From Diadophis punctatus similis (lineage: Eukaryota; Chordata; Lepidosauria; Squamata; Dipsadidae), in NCBI GenBank assembly GCA_023053685.1, contig JALIGW010000001.1, positions 226,313,434-226,377,433 of the forward strand: a DNA stretch of 64,000 nucleotides. Reading direction: 5' to 3'. Shown in pieces: positions 40,101 through 52,100 of this stretch (the first letter of the stretch is position 1; each line of letters starts with the position of its first letter). A program made the translations under genes and the position numbers. Below the pieces are notes generated by a model. It saw only the letters and a list, made by a program, of their open reading frames with translations. It searched no databases and was not told the DNA's origin.

Positions 40101-43100
40101 CTGGTTTACAGCATTCAGATCTATATGTCAAACCCATTGCAGGGAACTCATCATCTTCTAATGTAGGGATTGGTCTTATGACTCATACATTTGAGTTTTT
40201 ACACCACCAAGATCAGATATATATTCCAGTTCCATCAAGAAAGAGCTTTTTGCATCTCTGTTATGACAGCTTGTAGGACATTTTGGACACGACAAGATTT
40301 TATTTTTCATAAGGTCTGGACTGTAGCCATCTAACAGTACTGTGTTACTCTGTTAGTTCTCAATACGTCTAGTAGAGTGATTTTTTGCCCCTTGAGAATT
40401 TGGTTATAGGAGAGGGGTGGAGCCTCCCAGCGTTTCCAGTTGCAAGGAATGGATCTCTCTGTTCCTGTGCTGGTTTTCTCCTTGTTTCTGGGCTCCAAAA
40501 GCCAAAGCCGTCCTGTAGGGGCGACGAAGCTAAGGAGGGGCGCTCTGTGAGGTCGCAGGAAAGATCGCAACTTTCCTGCTGAGCCGCTTTTTCCCCTCTA
40601 TGCCATGGCGAGGAGAAGAGGCAGTCTAAGATGGCTGACACGAAGCTGGGAGAGATGACGACCATCTAAGCACAGTGCAGGAGCAGATGGTGAACAGTGT
40701 GTGAACTGGGTGAGAAGAATTCTTTTTGATTCAAATTTTAACCCCTAAAGAATATTCAGGAAAAGACAGGCTCACAACTATTTTTAAAAGTAGCAGCAAC
40801 CTAGCACTCAGGCAGAAAAATCGTTAAAATACAGGACTTTTAAATTGGACAGAGATGGATTTGGATAGGCATTTTGATGCCGGAACTACCCACTTAAAAA
40901 TCAATGCTATTTTAAGAGTCGAAAGAATGCTTAAAGAAAGCTTTAAAATATAGAAAATTTGGAAAAGAGCTGAATAACTTGAAAGGTGGTCTTTGGGAGG
41001 AACTGTCTTTTTTATTTGTATTCTTAAACCCCTGGGATTTATCGGAAAATCAGCTGTTTCTGATATACTGTTTAATGCTGGAACTTGGAAGGAGTGCCAT
41101 CCACTGGAAGAAGAAGAGCACTACAGTGTGGTGAAAGTGCAGGAACGTCTAATATAACAGAAGAAAGTAAACAGAGCCTGGAAAGTGGTCTGACCTTGAT
41201 GTTATCACAGAAGGCGATTTGGCTACTTTGAAGTACTGAGTGCTGAGTGTGTTTAACTCTCTTTTTGAAGATTTTAAAAATGAAATCAATTGTTAATAAT
41301 TAAATATTATTGAAACTGGTTATTGGACTGAGAACTTGAAAGATTTGAGAAAATACTGTGGAGCAATTTGGATTTGGACTATTAATACTATTTGACAGAA
41401 TATCACACGAAGCAAAAGAAGAAAAGTGATGGAAGAAAAGAGAAAAGAAGGAAAATTAAATAAGACCTTAAAATTTGGACAATTGGGAAGACAAATAATT
41501 GGAAAATTAAAAGACTATAAAATATTAAAGAACTTTTAAAAATTATAAACTTAGGGGACTTGGAGGCATAACTAAGAGATTGATTAAGTTTTACCAATAA
41601 CTGGCTCTGTGGGAGTGTTTTAATATTGAGACGTTGGAACCATAGAGCTATATTGAGTATTTTTTATTGAATTGTAATAAAATGGATTACCAGGAGATAA
41701 TAGAGAGATATGAAGAAATAACTTTGATGCTTAAAAACATGAATGAAACTATAAAGAACAATAAGGAGACAAGGGGATTGTTCAAAGATAAAGAAATGAG
41801 TGTAGAAGCCCCCCAACATTTGGGGGGGGGAAGAGAAAAATCAAAGTGAGATGCAAGAAAACCGAGATAATGAAGAGAAAGGACTTATAAGTAGGAACCA
41901 AATAGATAAATAGTCCCCAGGGAGTAGGGCGGCATATAAGAGCACTAAATAAATAATATTTTAAAAGTTTATAATAGAATAGAGAAAAAAAAATTCTTTC
42001 AAAAAAAAAAGGCTAGAGAAAAAAACAAAAAACTTTTTTTTTAAAAAAAGAACAACCTATGGATGAATGTTCAAAAGATGCAGCAGAAAGAGATAAAGGG
42101 TAACTTGAAAGGAACATTTAGTGGATATAAAAACATTACAAAAAACTATAAGTCTCCAAGAGAGAGTAAGAAAAAGGTGGTTAAAAAGCTAACAGATGAT
42201 GGAACTCCAAAAAGACTAAGAGATGATGCATAGCAATAAAATGTATTAGTAAAATGGAAAAGTAGAAAATATAAATAGGGAAAATTTTACGGTAGCATAT
42301 ATAGAAATAGACAAATAGAATTTACAATATTTAAAAATAAGCTAAGGGAAGAAGGTGGAAGTTTAGGAGTATGGAATTTAATTGTATTATTAATATTAAT
42401 AGTGTGTTAAAATATATTGTAAATTTTAAACTTTTAAGGATTAGAAATTGCGGGGAGATTGAGATATAATCCCAGGAACGACTGAATTTTGTTAATATTT
42501 TGTGTGATTAGCAGTTCTTGAAATGTTATTTATGTTCAAATGAACTAATAGAAAAAATAAGAGAATAGAAATAGAAATAAGAGGGGAACAACAATATACA
42601 TATTTTAATATAACAAGATATATGTAATAATAGGGAGGTTTAGAAATTGAATGGCAGCAGTATGAGATATGTTTAAACAACATGAAACAATGAAAATGAA
42701 ATATAATAACTATGAGTAACGACATTATGTTTTTTTGTACTAAAATGTATGATATCCAGATATCACACTGTTCACGCATTGATATATATAAGCAATATAA
42801 AATTAAAAAATTGAGGAAAAAAAGAGAGAATTTGGTTATAGTAATTTTGGTGCATGCCTTGGCATCAACAATCTTCTTTTGTTTGCTTGCTTTTTTGTTT
42901 GTTTGTTTTGTTTTGCCTCAGTTTTCTGTTCTTCCAGCCAACCAGTAATTGCAAACACTCTAAAAAGTTAAATATCAACAGGACCATGCCAACAAGCATT
43001 ATAGATGCTTTGTAGATCACCACTGACAACTGAGGCTATAGTCTAGGTTTGAAAGAAGTCTTTACCCATTTAACAGTCATCTTAAAAACTTGATACCTGT

Positions 43101-46100
43101 TATATGTGAGTCTCCCCCCCCCCCCCATTGTTATGCAAGCTGGTCAGGTGGTTTTCACCTTCAAATCCCAGGCCACTCTTACATTCATCTGATATTACAT
43201 CATTCGATGTTTGGGACCAAAGTTTGGAGCTCATCTTTTGCCCAACAAAAATCCCCAGTATTTTATACTCAAATTTATTGTGGATATCTTCTGGATGGGA
43301 AATTTAATAGTTACATAATTTAAATATCTTAAGATATTTTACTGATGCAAATTTTATTTATCATTGATTTTTGTCTTCTAGTTTTAAAATTCTTTTGTAT
43401 GTATTTGTCAGTTGCTACTCTTAAAATATTCAAAGCACTAAAAATTCTTTTCTTACTGGATGTGTCTTTGGTGGTATGCTTAGAAACTTATTTAGTCTAT
43501 AATATATTCTACAATACTATTTATTTATTTTTCAGAAAAAAGCAAACATTCTTTATTATGACTATGGAGATAACATATGTGAAGAAGGTGATATGCCACA
43601 AGGAATCCATTTAATTGTATCAGGGATGGTTAAGGTAAGATATAGGTATCAATAAATACTCAGGAATATAACTGGGAACTAGGAAATTAATATTACTTAG
43701 AATGCTACCGTAGTAATATTGTATACAATTTGTAACTCTCAATTGCTACTAGTCTGTAACCTAACTTGAAAACTGAATGTCTGTTTGGTTACCGGTCAAA
43801 GTTTTAGACTTTGTTCTTTATTATTGTTATAATTAATGGTATATGTATTGCATATAAAAAAGGGGCTGGGGTTTGATCATGATTTGTAACCACCTTCTTG
43901 ATTTTATTGACATACGCCCTCTCCCTTCACTGGATGTCCCTGTCTACTACTAATTGTCTGATGAAAAGTTCTGAAGAATTAAAAAACTTGTACGCTCATA
44001 TTGTCCTTTTAATTTATTATAATAAAATGAGGATTTGGTTGATTCTATTCAACTGAGGATTTGGGATTTTTCTTTCCTTAACAGTAAGGCTTATTTTATT
44101 TTTATTGGACTGTTGATTGTGATAATTATTTGTTTGCTGTTATATGGAAGAATGCCCTTTTTGTCACCTTGATTACTGTATCTATAAAATTATTTTTTTG
44201 ATAAAAGTAGTGATCTACATCTATCAGAATTAATTCCATGACCCCAAATATAAGATTTAATTGGTATCTTTGTTGTCACAATAGAACAAGGGGATAAAAT
44301 ATTAATTCTTAATATTTGGCACATAGTAGTAGTAGCTTATAACTTGATTAATCTTGCAACCTTATCAATAAAATAAATTAAAAAATAAAAATAAAATACA
44401 GTTTTATTTTATAGTCTAATTCTGGAATAAGACAGAAAGGAGGAAATAGAGCAATAAAATACATATGTGTTAGTATAAGGAGTCAGTAATCAGATAAATG
44501 GATCTCCCTTACAGAGTACGCCAATTTGCTCAATGTATCTGGTTCTTAGGACCACTGCCTTAGTTATAAATTTAGCAGTTTCATGTACGATAAGTACATT
44601 TGAGCCCAGGAAGAAATACGACAATATGTGGTTTAGATCCCAATGGGCTGTTCTTTCCCATAGGGATGATAACTATTTAAGCCTAATGGGAGGATATAAT
44701 TGACAGTTGAACAAAATATGAGAAATGTTTTCAGTGGCTGGTGTACTGCATATGCAGGTTCTCTCATAATATGGCAAATTGTGGAAGCACTTCCATCACA
44801 TATAGTCGGCAACAACTAGCGGAGGAAAATCCGCAGGGACTCCTTTACCTTTACCTAGGTCTCATTGGTACATTGGTACATGCTTTTTGGAATAAGTATG
44901 CAATTTTAAAAGTGTCTGCTTTATAATTGTCTTTCTGTATTTATTATAGTGTATCTCTCAGATTTATATTTGAAAGGTTAATAGTGAAATGAAATAGGTG
45001 CAAATTATTGAAGCAGTGATGGCATGCTGGCAAGCTGACCTCTGATTGATCCATATCATGGATAAACAAGAAAGCTGGTTCTTCATTAGTTCTTTGTCTG
45101 ATTGGTCCATTTTGAAGAAATTCCAAAGTACCCGTTCCTGATTAACCTATCTTTGAGCCAGACTGCTGATTGAAAGAATACCTAGCAGTATGCTGGCTCA
45201 AAAACAGTCCAATCAGGAACCATAACTCTTGGAATTGTCCAAAATAATCCAATCAGAAGTTCACCTATACAAAGACCAATGAGACCAATGAGAAATCAGC
45301 TTGCCAGGTTCATATATAAGAGCCCAGTCAGCTTAGCTCAGTTCTCTTTAGCTGATGAGAGATACACCACAAAGCAGCCCACTCTGCTTCTGAAGATGTC
45401 AGGCACAGCGGCTGGTGGAACAGCAAAACAAAAGAAAACTAGACCATTGACATCCAGCCTAAAAGCTCATCACTTCATTGATGCCAGCTATGAAAACCTA
45501 TACTAGTACATGCAAATTATTATTTCATTATCTTCCTAAATTTAATTATTACTGTTTCTTTATACCTAGCTTTCTGGTAAACCTCCTTCTTATGGAGTTT
45601 CTAAAGAAGTTAAAGATGATAAAAAAGAGGCTGACAAAAATATTCACAGAGGAATTCAGAAACCTGTTGCCTCTTACTACACAGATTACTTTGTGACTGG
45701 AGCTATAATAGGAGAGCTCAATTGCTTAACTAAGGAAGAAATGGAATATGAAATTTTTTGTGAAACTGCTGTGCAGGTTGGAGAATTCTACTTTATAAAG
45801 TGATTTTACATAGTATTAGAATTAAAGTTTTTGACTAATAAGAATTTATATGTAATTATATAAAATATGTAAAAGTTTCATAATGGTAGTTCATATTTTA
45901 GATTTTAAAATTGAATTCAAAATACTTAAAATTAAATCACTTAAATCTTAACAAATTTTAAACAAAGCATATTGAATTATCCAATTGCTTTGTTTTATAT
46001 TTCTATTTTCTCCAATGCCCTAAAGTCGAAAAGATAAAATTATATCAGTGTGTGACAGTATAGAAAGCAGCCAATTATTGTGTCCATTGCACAAAATTAA

Positions 46101-49100
46101 TTCACTTAATATTTGCCAGATAAGCTGCTCTTAAAAATACTAAAATGTTGTTACAGAATTTATGGCTGAGGAAATTACCTGAGGCGTTTGTAGTGGCAGT
46201 TATAACTAGGCTAGAAAAACAACTGATTCTCCATTTTCAATGCTTCCTACATAGCTATGGATGAAAGGGCAAACTGGCTGCGACATCTGTCACCCTGTTG
46301 TTTGCCTATATTGATCCGACAGATCTGGGAGGCTACATTGGTGTCTGCCCTTAGTATTTCATGTGTCCATCCCAAAGTTGTTTGCTCAATGGAAGTCGAC
46401 GACCATCCCAGACATAAGGAGTATATAAATTTTTGATCAAGGGTATATAATATAGATTCTATGTATAATTACTTTCAGATATTGTCTATTTGGGGATTGC
46501 TCTCTTTGCTAATCACAAATTGTACTGGCATTTTAGGTTACAATGACCAAAGAAGAAAAAAATATTTCTAGGGAATTGTTTCTTCCATCTAGAACTGAGG
46601 CATTGCCATTGAGTGGTTCCTTCCCTAGACATATTTTGTTTCTTGTAAAGAATGTAAACTGAAAGTTAATTCTTTTGTTTTATGGAGTAGTTTGAGAAGC
46701 CCACTGCAGGAGAAAGGAGACCTACCGTATATATTGCTGCATCTCCCTTCTTCTAAGCCATTTGTCTCTGTCCTAAGCCTATTGTCAAGCACCTTGACCT
46801 CCAGTTGCTGTTGCTAAAAGCCAAGTCTACATCCCTTTATGATATTTTCTTGAAAGATATGCAGATCTTCCATGTACAGTATCCCTGGGACCTGGATGGA
46901 CCAGTGCCCCGGACATAAGTGGATGTGAGTTCCTGTGTATGGAAGAAGCTAAAGCTGCTGGTAGTGTACCAACCACCTAATTTCCCAGCAGCTTTTCATC
47001 CAGAATTAAATATAATGTTATTTTACATTTCTGAATTGCCCAGAGCTGTCTCTGATAAGATGGGTTGCAAATGGGTTTACTAAATAAATAAATAAAATAA
47101 CATTAGGCAAAAAAATTGCTTCGGATTGCATCAAAGTATTTTTTGTTCAGTAAAATTATGGTCTAAGACAGTGATGGCGAACCTTTTTTGGTTCGCGTGC
47201 CAAAAGGGGGGGGGAATGCGGGGATCACACGTGTGCATGCCCACACTCATAATTCCATGCACCCCTGCACATGCACGCATGACCCCCCTGCTCCCAGCAT
47301 GCAATGGCACGCCCATTTTTCGCTCTCCCCAGGCTCCAGAGCCTTTCTAGGAACCTGGGGAGGGCAAAAACGGCCTTCCCCACCCCCTCTGGAGGCTGGA
47401 AACAGCCTGTTTCCCGATTACCAGTGGGCCCAGAAGGCCCGAAAATCAGCCGGATGGTGCACACATGCACGCCGGACCTGAGCTCGCGTGCCCACCGATA
47501 TGGCTCTGCGTGCCACTTGTGGCACCCGTGCCATAGGTTCGCCATCACGGGTCTAAGATCTCCATTATATTTTTTTATATGTTAATAAAAGGAAAAAGTA
47601 GATAAGCAAAGCAAACTTAACAATTACCCCCCCCCCAAAGAATACAAACTACTGGGTTTCTAATTTCCTCTTTTTATACATTTTCTAATATACAATATTT
47701 ATAGATGTTTAGGCCCCCTTAGAAACTAGACTGTAAGTGATTATATTTGTGATACTACATGATGAATTCTATGTATGGAGCGCCTTCTTGCTTAAATTTG
47801 ATTAAACATTTGTTATGAATAGTTAGATTTGCCATTGCTGCATATTCTACAAATTTAAGTTCCCAATCAGATATTGTTGAAATTGTATCTTTCAGTTTTG
47901 GCCAAAATTTATTTTCACAGCTCATTATGTCAATTATCCCATTAAATTATGATGCTTCTTGTTGACTTTTTCTAAGATTATACGTAGTTAGAAAAGTTGT
48001 GGTTCCATTTCAAATTTTTGCATTGTTTATGTTATATTTGTATTAAAATTATATGCTGCCCATCTCACTCTATAAAGCGACTCTGCGAGGCTTAAATCTT
48101 TTTTTACATGTCCACCACATGTGATAAAACATTCTTTTTGTTTTATGACATTTCCAATATTTATTACTGTATGATTTGTTTATCTTAGGTATTATTAAGG
48201 GAATTATGTGCCAGCTGTAGAACATTTTGTACTAGCTTTCTTTTAAGTTATAACTTGGTGTTCATTTTATAGATTTAGTCCATAATTTCTTCCCATTATT
48301 CTATTGTAAGTGTTTCTTTAAAACATCTACATCCATTTTACCACTCATTATTTTGTTTGCTCTTTATCTGTAAACATTTATATATGTGCCCTAACAGATG
48401 ATGATGGGTTTGTATGAGCATTTTAAATTCTGTCTTTGACATTTTTGCCCCCTTCTCTCCTGCCCACCATTCTCTAATCTTGTAGAGTGGAAGAAAAATT
48501 TGAAGCTGAATATATTTTGATTCTTGACACAAAAGTGAGAGACTAAAATCTTTGATTATTTGGAAGGACTATTTAGTTCAAACCACTTGGCTGTCAATCC
48601 ATTTTGACTGCATGTCTGACAAAAGAAGAGAGACCATTTGGGGAAGGGAAGAAAGAAACATGTTTGTATAACTTTTGAAAAAAGAAAGAGACTAACCAAT
48701 CTGAAGCTGAGAGAAGCAAATCCTTTCCCACCTTTCCTTCCTCCATTTTTAACTTCAAAATAAAGTGGAATATGACAAATTGTTTTATATTGTTATTTGC
48801 TCTGCATAACTTTTGATCTCAAAGGTAATGCCATCCCGAGTAAGCTTTTGTTAAGTGAGCAGTTATGACTAAATTCCCTGGAGAATTAATCCAGGATTTA
48901 ATTAAAACTTAGCAAGCAACTCTCATACTGGCAGAACTTTGCTTTTTGGCTCCTCTTCTTCCTCTCTGAAATCTATGCCATGTAGACATCCAATGTTATG
49001 CTGTCTTTCTCCCTGCATGGTGATCTTTATGTCCTCTGATTATCTTCCATTATCCAGGAACTTGCATATCTTCAGCAGTCTGAAACTATATAAATCCAAC

Positions 49101-52100
49101 TTTCCTTGCTAGCCATCTTCTCATTTTTTCCCTCTTAGTCCAATAACATTCTTCTCCTCCCAGCTCCTTATGAATGTGTCTGTGTGTGTTTGGTGCATAC
49201 ATGCACATTTATTATTTATTATTTATTTTGTGAGATTTATATGCCACCTCACAGTGCAAGCACTCTCTAAGCGGTTTACACCAGTAAGCAATGTATATTT
49301 ATATTGCCCCCAACAATCTGGTTCCTCATTTTACCTACCTTGGAAGGATGGAAGGCTGAGTCAACCTGGAGCCAGTGAGATTTGAACCGCTGACCTGCGG
49401 ATCACAGTCAGCTAAAGTGACCTGCAGTACTGCCTCTAACACTGCACCACCTCGGCTCCTCATGTTTATCTCAATTACAAGTACAACTTGTATTGTGTAA
49501 TAGATCTCATGACAGGATGGCACAATGTTCCATACACGGGGTATGAAAAGGGCAGGATTTTGTGAGGTTCAGCCAAAGAAGAAGTTGAAATTGAAGTCAA
49601 CACAGTTGCCCAAATACAACCTACAATGATAGTTGTAATTGTTTCCCTCAGACATGTTTATTCTTGTTTATTCTTTTTTCTCCCTCAGACATGTTTCATC
49701 TCTATTGATGATTTGTTTGAAGCTTTTGATACATTTTTGGACCCACCCTCCCTGGAATATAAAATATGGTTAAAAATTGCTCTTGATGTTGCTCTCAAAA
49801 CCTTTAAAGAAAGTCTTCCAAATCTGGTAAGCATGTCTGCAGCTTTTTTTATGGTTCTAGTATAAGTTGTTTTGCTGATGCTCTTGCTTAAACAGTGCTG
49901 CAACTGAAATAGACTTATCAGTGAAGAAGCTGAAAATTTTAATAATTTTCAGAAGGGTAAGTAGCAAACCTCAATATTTATAGTGACATGTGAATATTTG
50001 GATTCACTGGTTCCTAGATGGTATTGGATACAGATTTTTATATCTCTGCTATTTAAGTATATGGATTGTCTGTTTTGAGAAGATGGGGAGAAAGGCCAAT
50101 AAACTATATTTTTGAATTAGATACAATTTGGGAATGGCTGGAATACATCTGGATATCTACTGTTTTAATATAAACTAAGTAATGCTGTGATTGGCCAGTG
50201 CTAATTCCTTCAAAGAAAAAAAAAGCTGTTAAGTGATGCTGAAGGATATCTCACTACTTTGAGTTATATGGTGCATTGTATTGAAATAATCCCTATTATA
50301 GCAATCTTTCTTGTTCTACTGGAAGATTAGAAAGCAGGAAAAAACATACTCCTAGATTGATAAAAGTGAGATACAAGCAGCATTTTCCTTTTAGAAAAGA
50401 AAAGGAGAGAGAGAATCATGATGCTAAATGTAAGAAAAGGAACTTGGAAGATTGAAACAAAAGTCTGAATTATATATGGTTATGAAATTGACATATTCAT
50501 AGAATACTGAAGAACTGTAAAGAATAGCTTATTGTTTAAGTGAGGTATGAATTTAAATGGAGTCATAACAACATTTAGGTTTGTATATTGGGATGCCAGT
50601 CTCCTCATGTCTTAATCCTACTGAACAAATATATCTTTCAGTACAGAATGGAAATGATATAATTTTTAATTGTGGTTTCAGCTAATATATACTAAATATG
50701 TATGCCTTTATATATGTGTTACATTTGTTGATTAACATTATTGTGCAAAACTTTTAGATATTTTTGTTAAATATCTAAAGTTTGAGTACTAGAATATCTA
50801 AGGGCTCTTAACTGGAAAATTCTGCTTATAGTCAAGGTATGATTTAGGGTACAAGTCTAGGAAATAATTTAAGTAAATGTATATGAGATAGGCAGCCTAT
50901 AAGTCTAATACCTAAATACATAACAATATTTACTGATGGTTCGTCCAAAGTATACAATAATGAGCAGAACAAGGCAACACAACCTTTCAAAATACTTTTG
51001 AGTACAATAAACATTTTGGACATGGATATGTAGTTATCAAGAGTTAAGCTTGGTTCAAGAGAAATTCTACTTTGTCCTGCATAAAAAACTTGAGTTATAG
51101 CCAAGCTAGAATTTTTATAAATGTTCATCTAATTTATATGTCTTTGGTGTACAGGATTGGTCATACAGAATGTGTATGCAGTTTTCTAATACGTATGTCG
51201 TGGATGTACCAAATCACACTAAATGTGATATTTATGATGAAGCTATGGATGAGGTAATTCTTGTACATGGAACTGTGCAGGATTGTCAGTCTGGGGAGCC
51301 TTATTGGGCACCATATATTTTACCTAAAACCTGCCATCAGGTAAGAAATACTTTTATAGTTAGCTAATAATTATGTAATTTATAACAATCAGTAAGCCGA
51401 ATTGGGGAGCAAACATCCCGGAAAGCATGAGAAAATAAAATTAAAGAATGGATGGAATATTTTGGATATTTTGTTTTCATTTTTAAATTTCAGCACCTGG
51501 CCAGTGAATTGAAAGAACAATATTATCAATATGATGAGAGTTTGCTGGTTAGGATTAAATATTTATTTACAAAATGTACAGTCATCCAAAGAGTCAAATC
51601 AGCCCAATAGTCATTATAAGTAGAACTCACTGCATTGATTCTATAGGAATGAATTATTGTGATTTCCACAATAACTTATTAAGATATTCTTCCAGATACA
51701 AGGTACTTCAGCTGCAACAAAATTATTAATTATACGAACTGAAGAAAAAGGAGACCGGAAGAGCACAGCACCAACAACTAATAACATATGCCAGTATCAC
51801 TCAAGAAAGAGATTTGGTGAGGAGGAATTTGAAATCCTTGGTATCAGAGAATTTAATTGAAATTATAGTCCTTTTCTTTTACTTTCTACCTTTCCCAGCA
51901 TTATAAACCTATCAGGAGAGCTGGGTCCTTTCATACTGTGGAAGGAAAGATTTTTAAAAAATACAACTATTAGCAAAGTGCATGGACTGCAGTGATGGGT
52001 GTACCACTGGAAGACATGAATGGATCACATTGGGACAGAAAAAAATCTTACCTACGCAGTCACTAAGAGCTGACACTGACTCAATGACGCATAATAAATC

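Noticed and set aside
51256..51367. Possible longer exon k using read-through after 51340
   Set aside because: A good donor is at 51341 and the phase to exon l is exact; the extension reaches a stop soon after.
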